Source of the DNA: Fredinandcohnia onubensis
GTDB lineage: Bacteria > Bacillota > Bacilli > Bacillales > Bacillaceae_L
Assembly (NCBI RefSeq): GCF_031181385.1
Contig: NZ_JAPSKV010000010.1
Location: forward strand, 78,322-142,321
DNA: 64,000 bases
Direction of reading: 5' to 3'
The notes under the pieces were generated by a model. The model ran no database searches. It saw nothing but the letters and a program-made list of their open reading frames with translations, and was not told the origin of the DNA. Within the stretch, counting starts at the first letter, position 1; each line of letters begins with the position of its first letter. The position numbers and the translations under genes were made by a program. Shown in pieces: positions 1 to 7,158 of this stretch.

Positions 1-225
1 TTGGTATCTGGCGGAATTGCAAATATCCTAACATCCATCGAATTACCAATCGCTATCTTATCAGCTAGTATTATTTTGTCCGAAACAGTCACACCCCTTC
101 AATGGGTTGGAACGGCCACTATATTAGCAGCGATTGCGTTGAATGAACTTGGCGGTAAACTATTTAAAGTCCGAAAGCATAATAAAAAGGTTATATATAT
201 CGATAAAAACAAACAGCCCCTCTAG
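1..225 (+). CDS. EamA/DMT-family transporter, C-terminal fragment
   Basis: The frame is open at the left edge, so this is the tail of a longer gene and the TTG at position 1 need not be its start. The 74 visible residues hold two hydrophobic stretches (about 8-29 and 35-50) separated by a short loop with the pattern SETVTPLQWVG, followed by a basic cytoplasmic tail. A loop of the form 'E.....Q..G..LI..G' between the last two helices is typical of EamA (drug/metabolite) transporters. The substrate cannot be inferred. It converges on the acid-sugar island and shares a bidirectional terminator with it. Confidence 0.6.
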   Translation: MVSGGIANILTSIELPIAILSASIILSETVTPLQWVGTATILAAIALNELGGKLFKVRKHNKKVIYIDKNKQPL

Positions 226-246
226 CAGGAGCTGTTTGTTTTTTCT
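207..246. terminator. Bidirectional terminator between EamA gene and larA-like gene
   Basis: AAACAGC (211-217) pairs with GCTGTTT (231-237), extended inward by CCT/AGG. It is flanked by an A-rich left side and a T-run on the right, so it can serve both convergent genes. Confidence 0.75.
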
Positions 247-274
247 ATATAATGTCTTGATTCTCAAAGGCCTG

Positions 275-1528
275 TTACATGGGCAAGAAGTAACCCTTTT
301 CGTCAAACTTCATTTCATGTAGGTCCTCTAGTACTTCAATGTTTTCTCTATCTTTTAATTCATTAAAAATAACTTCAGATACATATAGTTCTCCGATATG
401 AAGTGTATTTGGAATTCTTGCAATTCTAGCCTTTTCCGGTGATACACCCCAATTTGCACGGAGTGCTGCTTTTAGAGCTTCTTGGTCATTATCAAGAATA
501 ATTGGGATACTTGCTCGAGCTAAAAATGTACTTGTAATTACATTTTCATTCATTGCTTGATAATCAATTTTTTCAAATAAGCGCTTTGTAGTTAAGTCAG
601 CTAGGCCAATTCCCAACGCATTTCCATGGCTCGCCTCACTTAAATTTGAAGCAATGACATATTTAATGCTCGGCTTTTTGGGTTCTTCAACTCCGAGCAC
701 CCGGATTCGCCCAATAATATTGGTATCCATTCCTGTCCCACTAAAGTTTTTCCCAATCTCGTCAACGACTAAAATATCCATATTTTTGACTGGAAGGCTA
801 GGCATTAACGCAAATGCCTCTTTTAACAATTCTCTTTCACGCTCTTCAACTCGATCTTTTTCGATAGCCTCGATGATGGCTGTTTCTTCATGAGCGTTTT
901 CAACAATAGCTATACCAAATAAAGTATTTGAATTGGCGATAGCCACTTTGCCGACCTCAGGCATCATTTCGCTAATTCCTTTAATACCATGTGTATGTAA
1001 AGCTAAGGCTTGTTTATGTTTCCCCATTCCAATTGACGCCATTTTCAAAACGCCACTCTCAACCTTGTTTTTAAAATCAGTATGCGGCTTAACACGCCCC
1101 ATAACGATAATTCCATCAGCTTGATAAGCGTTCTTATCAATGTAAACAGGGATACCATCAGAGGTTTTGCCCACTTCAACAACATCCATCGATGAACGTA
1201 TTTCACATCCTGTTGATTCCTCCGTGACGCCTAATCCCTCTAGGACTTCAATTTGTCCTTCAGCAGTGGCTCCACCATGACTTCCCATTGCTGGAATTAT
1301 AAATGGAGACGCTCCTCTTTTTTTAATTTCATCTGCAACACTTTTAACGATTAAAGGAATATTGGCGATTCCTCTACTTCCCACAGTTATCGCAATCTCC
1401 ATACCTGGTTTAATTTTTTCATCCGCATTTACATGAAGAAATTGCTCTGCAATCGCCCCTGGGATATCTTTAATACTTTCCGTTTGGAATTTCTGACGTA
1501 TCTTTGCAACCTTTGGTAAAGTCATCAT
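275..1528 (-). CDS. LarA-like (DUF2088) nickel-pincer racemase/epimerase family protein
   Basis: 417 residues, close to lactate racemase LarA (about 425). The N-terminal DUF2088 half has SRGI (Arg52), GSHGGAT (His84) and KPHTDF (His149). The spacings Arg52-His84-His149 (32 and 65) nearly equal those of catalytic Arg75-His108-His174 in L. plantarum LarA (33 and 66). Lys162 and His171/178/180 follow where LarA has the cofactor-tethering Lys184 and nickel ligand His200, though the local spacing differs. The family uses a nickel-pincer nucleotide cofactor to racemise or epimerise 2-hydroxyacids. It is last in the run kinase-pdxA2-this gene, and larE lies upstream, so a role as epimerase of a four-carbon aldonate is inferred. 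The substrate is not provable from sequence. Two adjacent ATGs follow a GGAG ribosome site; the first is used. Confidence 0.75.
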   Translation of the reverse strand: MMTLPKVAKIRQKFQTESIKDIPGAIAEQFLHVNADEKIKPGMEIAITVGSRGIANIPLIVKSVADEIKKRGASPFIIPAMGSHGGATAEGQIEVLEGLGVTEESTGCEIRSSMDVVEVGKTSDGIPVYIDKNAYQADGIIVMGRVKPHTDFKNKVESGVLKMASIGMGKHKQALALHTHGIKGISEMMPEVGKVAIANSNTLFGIAIVENAHEETAIIEAIEKDRVEERERELLKEAFALMPSLPVKNMDILVVDEIGKNFSGTGMDTNIIGRIRVLGVEEPKKPSIKYVIASNLSEASHGNALGIGLADLTTKRLFEKIDYQAMNENVITSTFLARASIPIILDNDQEALKAALRANWGVSPEKARIARIPNTLHIGELYVSEVIFNELKDRENIEVLEDLHEMKFDEKGYFLPM

Positions 1529-1626
1529 CCTTGTCTCCTTTACAGAAATACTACTTGTTGATAAAAAATGTTTGTATACAAAGTCAGCAAGAGATCTGTT
1601 TGACCTCTTGCTTGATATTTTACATA

Positions 1627-2631
1627 TTACGCTTTTTTCTTTGGAGCTAGTTCAACTGCCATACGTAGAGCTTCTTTTAATGATTGCTCATCTGCAATAT
1701 TTTTACCAGCAATATCAAAAGCTGTTCCATGGTCAACACTTGTACGAATGGTCGGAAGACCTACTGTAATGTTAACCCCAGCCTCTAGACCTAACACTTT
1801 AATTGGTCCATGACCTTGATCGTGATATTGTGCAACAACAATATCAAAGTCTCCACGTCTTGCTCTAAAGAATAATGTATCTGCTGGAAGTGGTCCCTGA
1901 ACATTTATTCCTTCTGCTTGCGCTTTTTCAATAGCCGGAACGATTTTTTCTTCTTCCTCACCATGACCAAAAAGCCCATTCTCACCAGCATGTGGGTTAA
2001 TTCCACAAACAGCGATTCGAGGAGATTCAATTCCTGCCTTTTGTAATGTCTCATGTGCAAGTTTGATAACTGTATATTGACGTTCAGCATTAATCTTATG
2101 AATCGCATCAAGAAGTCCAATATGTGTTGTCACATGAATGACTCTTAACGCTGGGGCAGAGAGCATCATTGCAAAATCCTTTGTATTTGTTAATTCTGCT
2201 AAAATCTCTGTATGGCCCGGATAAATATGGCCTGCTTTATGAAGTGCTTCTTTATTTAGTGGCGCTGTACAAATCCCTTGAATTTTGCCTTCATTTGCGT
2301 ATTGAATAGATCTTTCTAAATAACGGAAAGCTGCATTTCCAGCTTCTGGTGAAACTTGTCCCCATGGTAAATCTTCAGAAACTAAATCAAGATCGATAAT
2401 ATCAATTATGCCATATTGTGACTTTGCTTCTTCTGGATTGGTAATGCTATTTAATTCAAGATCGATATTTGTTACATTTAAAGCTCTTTTTAAAATTTTT
2501 AAGTCGCCTACAACAAATGGACTGCAGTTATCATAAATGTTTTTATCATTCAAAGATTTTACGATAATTTCAGGTCCGACACCAGATGGATCTCCCATTG
2601 TAATCGCGATACTTGGTTTATAGCTAGTCAT
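1627..2631 (-). CDS. pdxA2: 4-phospho-D-threonate dehydrogenase-type PdxA2
   Basis: 334 residues of the PdxA family: an N-terminal TMGDPSGVGPE motif, the PGHTE motif and the C-terminal YHDQGHGPIK metal-binding motif are all present. PdxA proper makes pyridoxal phosphate precursors, but copies beside a DUF1537 kinase are PdxA2. PdxA2 oxidises 4-phospho-D-threonate (or 4-phospho-D-erythronate), whose 3-keto product decarboxylates to dihydroxyacetone phosphate. The kinase gene ends 68 bases upstream and the LarA-like gene follows, so the assignment to PdxA2 rests on context plus family. The ATG is preceded by AGGAGG. Vitamin B6 function is the alternative and looks less likely here, because no other pdx gene is nearby. 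Confidence 0.85.
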   Translation of the reverse strand: MTSYKPSIAITMGDPSGVGPEIIVKSLNDKNIYDNCSPFVVGDLKILKRALNVTNIDLELNSITNPEEAKSQYGIIDIIDLDLVSEDLPWGQVSPEAGNAAFRYLERSIQYANEGKIQGICTAPLNKEALHKAGHIYPGHTEILAELTNTKDFAMMLSAPALRVIHVTTHIGLLDAIHKINAERQYTVIKLAHETLQKAGIESPRIAVCGINPHAGENGLFGHGEEEEKIVPAIEKAQAEGINVQGPLPADTLFFRARRGDFDIVVAQYHDQGHGPIKVLGLEAGVNITVGLPTIRTSVDHGTAFDIAGKNIADEQSLKEALRMAVELAPKKKA

Positions 2632-2699
2632 ATCTAATTCCTCCTGTATATATATCTAATTTAACATGCAAAAATCAGTCAAAATTTCTATATCAGTAC

Positions 2700-4007
2700 T
2701 CATTGAGTACGTGTACTTAATTCAGTAACCTTTTGAAGAGCCTTAGAAAGTGCTTGATCGGTTCCAAACGCACCTGCTTTGGTGACAAGTGGAATGCCAT
2801 CATATAATCCTCCAAAGAGTTTGCCATACGGTATACCAGGCTCTACTTCACCTATGACTCGAATCCCTTCACCTTGTAACTCTTTACATGTAGCACCTGC
2901 AATATCTCCACCTGTTAAAACGGCACCGCAAATTTTCTTGCTTTCGATTAATTGACCAGCAATTTCTCCCATTGATTGGGCAATTGTATTTCCAACATCG
3001 AAATTTGATAAACCAAGTTCACGTTGTAAATCCTTTACTTTCCCTATTACTTCCTGGTCTCGGTTCGTAGTTACTACTAAGTCGCCTTTATCTAGCAATG
3101 CCTTACTTTCTTTCACAATACGATCAATTTCAAGTTTTCTCCTATCCTCAAAAAAGAATTCTTCAGGAGAAATAACAATTTCTGCTACATCATTTTTTTC
3201 TTTAAGGACCTGAATTTGTTGCTGAGTAATAGAATTTACACTACCCGCAACCACTAATACAGGATCTCGGTCACTAACTTTAGTTGTATTTATAACCTCT
3301 TCCTGGGTTTCTTCTAAGAAGATGTGTGAAGCGATTCCTGCGGATCCCACCCAGAGATATTTCTCTTGTAAAGCTTGTGCTGCTTTAACGATGATTTCAA
3401 GTTCCTCATCCGTCGTTGCATCGATAATGACGATTTTCGAAGTATCACTTAAGGATAATTCCTTCATTATGTTAGATAAATGATCGATTCCTTTTCTAAC
3501 ATGAGACATTGTAATTAGCTCAACATCTCTCTTACTTTGTTTCTGTACCAATTTTGGCAGATAACTTTCATTTACTGGGCTGGCAGGGTCTTTCGCCATT
3601 TCAGCTTTCTCTAATAAAACTCCATTTACAAAATGTTCTCCATTAATAGTCGCGCGATTACTTTTTGGAAAAGCTGGTACTACAAATGAAATCTTATAGT
3701 CAAAAGCATCCATTACTGCATCAATTTCTGGACCAATATTTCCCCTCATCGTTGAATCTATCTTCTTGAAAACATTAGAAACACCTAATTGCTTCAATTG
3801 TGCCGAAAGATCAAAAACGATGTCATAAGACTTACCGGCCTCTATTGCTCGACTGTCTGAATTTAAAACAATGACATCTTCAGTAAGATGTGACGGTTGT
3901 AATTGTGTATATGAAAATAGCACTGTTGTGTTTAAACCCTGTTTTGCAAATTGAACTCCCGTGTCGTTTGCACCCGTTAAATCATCTGCGATTACCGCTA
4001 GTTTCAC
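2700..4007 (-). CDS. Four-carbon acid sugar kinase (DUF1537, DtnK/DenK-like)
   Basis: 435 residues. The N-terminal substrate domain begins IADDLTGANDTG and has KKIDSTMRGNIGPE. The C-terminal nucleotide-binding domain has LTGGDIAGATC, EPGIPYGKL and the closing TKAGAFG. Members phosphorylate D-threonate, D-erythronate or related acids at O4, supplying PdxA2. Which acid is used cannot be told from sequence. The start is GTG at 4007, behind a G-rich ribosome site. It is the first gene of a kinase-pdxA2-larA-like operon whose promoter carries a candidate operator and a cre-like site. Confidence 0.85.
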   Translation of the reverse strand: MKLAVIADDLTGANDTGVQFAKQGLNTTVLFSYTQLQPSHLTEDVIVLNSDSRAIEAGKSYDIVFDLSAQLKQLGVSNVFKKIDSTMRGNIGPEIDAVMDAFDYKISFVVPAFPKSNRATINGEHFVNGVLLEKAEMAKDPASPVNESYLPKLVQKQSKRDVELITMSHVRKGIDHLSNIMKELSLSDTSKIVIIDATTDEELEIIVKAAQALQEKYLWVGSAGIASHIFLEETQEEVINTTKVSDRDPVLVVAGSVNSITQQQIQVLKEKNDVAEIVISPEEFFFEDRRKLEIDRIVKESKALLDKGDLVVTTNRDQEVIGKVKDLQRELGLSNFDVGNTIAQSMGEIAGQLIESKKICGAVLTGGDIAGATCKELQGEGIRVIGEVEPGIPYGKLFGGLYDGIPLVTKAGAFGTDQALSKALQKVTELSTRTQ

Positions 4008-4153
4008 CTACATCCCGCCCCCTTTACTACTTAGTTTGTATAATTTAGCTTTTTTTATTTTGTTTCGAAACAAGCGTCTCACTACATGTAGTGTTTCAAC
4101 TCTTCTTTTGAAGTGCTTTATATCTATTTTATGTGGCATTTTTAAACAACAAT

Positions 4154-4168
4154 CTAAAAACGCTTACA
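4154..4168. promoter_or_regulatory. Candidate cre (CcpA) site
   Basis: The core AAAACGCTTACA matches the cre consensus WTGAAARCGYTTWCW except at the third base and the first W. It lies over the predicted transcription start of the kinase operon, a position where CcpA would block initiation. This suggests glucose repression of the island. Confidence 0.55.
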
Positions 4169-4171
4169 CTC

Positions 4172-4200
4172 ATCATAAAACAATATGTTGCATTTAGCAA
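4172..4200 (-). promoter_or_regulatory. Predicted SigA promoter of kinase-pdxA2-larA-like operon
   Basis: On the minus strand, -35 TTGCTA (4195-4200) and -10 TATGAT (4172-4177) are separated by exactly 17 bases. The -35 hexamer is inside operator copy 1 and the start point falls on the cre-like site. The 5' leader to the GTG at 4007 would be about 160 bases. No -24/-12 (sigma-54) element is visible. Confidence 0.5.
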
Positions 4201-4202
4201 TA
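4186..4202 (-). promoter_or_regulatory. Candidate island operator, copy 1
   Basis: TGTTGC-ATTTA-GCAATA, a near-perfect inverted repeat (5 of 6 arm pairs). It overlaps the predicted -35 of the kinase operon and is one of five related sites confined to this island's control regions. Confidence 0.5.
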
Positions 4203-4235
4203 GATTTAATGATATTTATTATATTTTTTAAAATA

Positions 4236-4252
4236 TGTTGCATTTTGCATCG
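4236..4252 (-). promoter_or_regulatory. Candidate island operator, copy 2
   Basis: TGTTGC-ATTTT-GCATCG lies 50 bases upstream of copy 1, just beyond the 3' end of the regulator gene. The left arm is identical to copy 1. Two sites this close suggest cooperative dimer binding. Confidence 0.45.
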
Positions 4253-4281
4253 ATACAAAAACCAAAAGAAAGACACAAGCT

Positions 4282-6054
4282 TTATTTTAGCTTGCGCCAT
4301 AATGTGGAACGGTTAATCCCTAATCGCTTAGCGGCTTTCGATTGGTTCAACCCTTCTTCTTCTAGTACTTTTCTGATCACTTGTTTTTCTATATCTTCTA
4401 ATGTGCCAGTTATATCAATCTGTACGAATAGATCATCTTTCTTTTCCTTTAGATCTATTCGTTCCAAAAGCGCCTTAACTTCTTCTTTCTCAATATAATA
4501 AGTATGTGATTGTAAAAATAATTGTTCAATTACTTGTTTAAGTTGTTCTATATTTCCCGGCCAATCGTATTTTATAATCTCTTCCATGGCTTCCTGACGA
4601 ATCCCTATGACTCCATTTCCATACTTCGGATGTAATTCAGTAATAAATAAATGGACTAAATCCTCGATATCCTCCCTACGTTCTCGTATTGGTGGGATAT
4701 GGATTGTTAGTTGCGCCAAGGCATTATATAACTCTTGATGGAAAGAACCACTTTTCACCTTATCGTCCATATTATCATCGGAAGACACGATCCACTTTAG
4801 CTTTTTACCATTTCCATTTATATAAACTTGATAGAGTTCCTTTTGAACATATGGGTTTAATTTATGGATGTTTCTTAAAAAAAGAACACCCTCTGATAAC
4901 GTAAGTAAGAAGCCTTCATTCATTTCTTTAAGTTGTTCAGCGGTTAATTGTTCGCAATTTAAAATAATAAATGGCTCACTTTGTGACCTTCTATTTTGGT
5001 AAATCGATTGAGCTGCTACTGATTTTCCATTTCCCTTTTCGCCTGAAATCCAGACAGCATCATCCTTTTTACTGTATTGCTCAATTTTCTTTAAGACATT
5101 TTGAATCTGTTCGCTTTTTCCTGAAAAAGGAGAGAAAGTTGAATCTGGGGTGTGAATTTCAATTGCATTAACGTTCATCCCTTCTCCTTGGTTAGTAGAT
5201 TCATTAGGAAGGTTATTTTCTATAAATAGAACAATATGATTTTCTTTTGAACATGCTGTTATTTTCCAAAACGAATCATTTATGTGTATAGTTTTTGAAA
5301 TCCTTTGACCTGTAATGACTATTTCTTGTATTAAATTTCTTATCGTATCTGAATTCTTTACCTTCACCCAATTAAAATCTTGATTGAAGCGTTCATTGCT
5401 GTAAACGACCTCTTCATCTTTGTTAAGAACTCCAATTGCTTGCTCGCTACAACTGAGAATCGTTTTAAAAAAAGAAACGTCCTGTTGTAACTGTGAAAAG
5501 ACATTGTAGGTTCTTCTAGTTTCTTCTAATGCGTCAATAATAGCCTCTTTGCCTGATGTGATTAGAACCCCGGTCAAACCTAACTCTTTTGCAACTTGGA
5601 CCGTAACCACATCACCTATGACCACTTCATAATCTTGATCTTTTAGATTCGTTAACATTTCTTTTACTTCTATTTCTTTTGTAATCGTTAATGTTTTAAT
5701 ATCAAAATCTAGGAGTTTACATATTGTACCCGCACCCTGTGTAATATTGGAGAAGCCCACAATCGCAGCTTTTCGCGAAAATCCTTTAACCATAGTTAAA
5801 ATACGTAACACATCATAGCCAGATACTTGAATATCAATCACCGGTATAGAAACAGTCTCCTGAATTAATGAAGCTGTCCCCCCACGACTTATAATGACAT
5901 GGTAACCGTTCTTTTCAGCCTCTTTCGCAATGGCTACTCCTTCATGCAAGTTCCCTAGTTCAATCTGAAATTCAATATCATGAACATCTTGTGTGACTTC
6001 TTTCATCATTTCATATAATCCCTCATAAGGGACAATTGCCAATGCCTTAATCAT
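4282..6054 (-). CDS. PrpR-type regulator with AAA+ domain lacking GAFTGA and Walker B
   Basis: 590 residues. Residues 1-185 form a PrpR_N ligand-sensing domain (SRGGTA at 56-61). Residues about 195-285 look like a PAS domain. Residues about 310-520 form a sigma-54-activator-type AAA+ domain, and residues 569-590 a Fis-type helix-turn-helix (SKAAKRLGINRSTLWRKL). Walker A is intact (GEKGNGKS, 338-345). The ESELFG...GAFTGA segment that contacts sigma-54 is missing, and Walker B reads GVLFLRNI (389-396) instead of GTLFLDEI, so both acidic residues are lost. The arginine-finger area PIRERREDI (455-463) is kept. It probably acts on SigA promoters, as TyrR does, and senses an acid or phosphorylated intermediate. 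It is co-directional with larE 35 bases upstream. Confidence 0.85.
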   Translation of the reverse strand: MIKALAIVPYEGLYEMMKEVTQDVHDIEFQIELGNLHEGVAIAKEAEKNGYHVIISRGGTASLIQETVSIPVIDIQVSGYDVLRILTMVKGFSRKAAIVGFSNITQGAGTICKLLDFDIKTLTITKEIEVKEMLTNLKDQDYEVVIGDVVTVQVAKELGLTGVLITSGKEAIIDALEETRRTYNVFSQLQQDVSFFKTILSCSEQAIGVLNKDEEVVYSNERFNQDFNWVKVKNSDTIRNLIQEIVITGQRISKTIHINDSFWKITACSKENHIVLFIENNLPNESTNQGEGMNVNAIEIHTPDSTFSPFSGKSEQIQNVLKKIEQYSKKDDAVWISGEKGNGKSVAAQSIYQNRRSQSEPFIILNCEQLTAEQLKEMNEGFLLTLSEGVLFLRNIHKLNPYVQKELYQVYINGNGKKLKWIVSSDDNMDDKVKSGSFHQELYNALAQLTIHIPPIRERREDIEDLVHLFITELHPKYGNGVIGIRQEAMEEIIKYDWPGNIEQLKQVIEQLFLQSHTYYIEKEEVKALLERIDLKEKKDDLFVQIDITGTLEDIEKQVIRKVLEEEGLNQSKAAKRLGINRSTLWRKLK

Positions 6055-6089
6055 TTCCCCATCACCCTTGACTTGATTTAACCATCCTA

Positions 6090-6899
6090 TTATTCGTTAC
6101 TTTTAGCTAACACCTTGTTCATGCTTCCGCTTACGTACCCTTGTAGGTCAAGAGTGACATATTTATAACCGAATAACTGAAGATTTTCGATAATTTCTTG
6201 ATGATTGGTTAAGATGCGCTCCATGTCTTGAGGCTCTACCTCAATTCTAGCAATATCTTCATGTGTCCGAACACGCACTTGTTTAATACCTAACCCTTTA
6301 ATGTATTCCTCTGATTTTTCAACTTTTGTTAGCTTTTCCTGCGTTATCTTTTCACCATAAGCAATTCTTGATGATAAACATGCAAATGAAGGCTTTTCCC
6401 AAGTTGGTAAATCCAATTGTTTTGAAAGTTCACGTATTTCTTCCTTATATAGATTCGCTTCTTGAAGTGGGCCTCGTACACCATGTTCTTTGGCCGCACG
6501 AACGCCAGGGCGGTGTTCACTCATATCATCTGCAATTAAACCATATACAACGTTCTTAAATCCTTTTTCACGCATGATAGGAACGATTTCCTCGAATAAC
6601 CCATTTTTACAAAAATAACAACGGTTCCTGTCATTTTCCGCATAACCTGGAATACTCAGCTCAGAAGTTTCAATAACTTGATGTGTTGCACCAATCTCTT
6701 TAGCAAGCCTCTTAGCTTCCTCTAATTCACTGGATGGGTATGTTTCAGAATCAGCCGTAACCGCTAAAACTTTCTCTTCTCCCAAAACATCAATAGCTAC
6801 TTTTAATAAAAATGTACTATCTACTCCACCAGAAAAAGCAACCACTACATTTTCCATCTCTTTCAATATTTCCTTAAGTCGTTCATACTTTTCTCGCAT
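6090..6899 (-). CDS. larE: LarE, ATP-dependent sulfur transferase for nickel-pincer cofactor
   Basis: 269 residues. The PP-loop SGGVDS (residues 23-28) identifies the N-type ATP pyrophosphatase superfamily. LarE adenylates the carboxylates of pyridinium dicarboxylate mononucleotide and converts them to thiocarboxylates. Three cysteines are present: Cys94 and Cys97 (RCYFCK) and Cys174 (FACLSS). Single-cysteine LarE from L. plantarum sacrifices its own Cys176, whereas three-cysteine enzymes such as that of Thermotoga bind a [4Fe-4S] cluster and deliver sulfide catalytically; this one should be of the latter type. No larB or larC is in the window, so they must lie elsewhere if the LarA-like protein is active. 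The start ATG follows AGGTGG. Confidence 0.88.
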   Translation of the reverse strand: MREKYERLKEILKEMENVVVAFSGGVDSTFLLKVAIDVLGEEKVLAVTADSETYPSSELEEAKRLAKEIGATHQVIETSELSIPGYAENDRNRCYFCKNGLFEEIVPIMREKGFKNVVYGLIADDMSEHRPGVRAAKEHGVRGPLQEANLYKEEIRELSKQLDLPTWEKPSFACLSSRIAYGEKITQEKLTKVEKSEEYIKGLGIKQVRVRTHEDIARIEVEPQDMERILTNHQEIIENLQLFGYKYVTLDLQGYVSGSMNKVLAKSNE

Positions 6900-6952
6900 T
6901 CTCTATTCCACCTATATCAATAATTTAGTAGTAAACAAGTGATACTTAATAG

Positions 6953-6958
6953 ATTATA
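6953..6958 (-). promoter_or_regulatory. Predicted -10 box of larE-regulator transcript
   Basis: A perfect TATAAT on the minus strand, 54 bases upstream of the larE start codon. The expected -35 position is poor (AAAGAT at 17-base spacing) and abuts operator copy 3. That arrangement suits an activator-dependent promoter. Confidence 0.4.
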
Positions 6959-6977
6959 GTGTTTAAAATCTAAATAT

Positions 6978-6994
6978 CTTTGCATTTTGCAACA
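6978..6994 (-). promoter_or_regulatory. Candidate island operator, copy 3
   Basis: On the minus strand, TGTTGC-AAAAT-GCAAAG. It ends at the predicted -35 of the larE-regulator transcript, consistent with autoregulation. Confidence 0.5.
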
Positions 6995-7110
6995 CTTTTA
7001 ATTATAAGCGATTTATAACCAAAGTAAAAGAATTTACTAAAGCGATTTCATTAATGGCATAAATTGCATGGGCAATCAAGTATATTCCTCGTCTGTTTGT
7101 ATAGTAAAGA

Positions 7111-7137
7111 AAAAGAGCCCTATAATTGAGCTCTTTT
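7111..7137 (-). terminator. Terminator downstream of gntP-family gene
   Basis: AAAAGAGC (7111-7118) and GCTCTTTT (7130-7137) form an 8-bp stem with an 11-base loop, and T-runs flank it on the minus strand. It separates the permease transcript from larE. Confidence 0.75.
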
Positions 7138-7158
7138 TCGGTTCTTTACTTTATGAAC

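Noticed and set aside
4060..4092. TTGTTTCGAAACAA and ACTACATGTAGT palindromes in the kinase leader
   Set aside because: Both are perfect, but neither matches a site I know and the second has only a partial copy (9128-9138); left unassigned.
4552..4565. ATTTCCCGGCCAAT as a Noc-binding site
   Set aside because: Two mismatches to ATTTCCCGGGAAAT, both in the palindrome's right arm, and inside the regulator gene; not convincing.
7062..7075. TTGCATGGGCAA near the larE promoter as a further operator
   Set aside because: The spacer is four rather than five bases and the TGT flank is missing.
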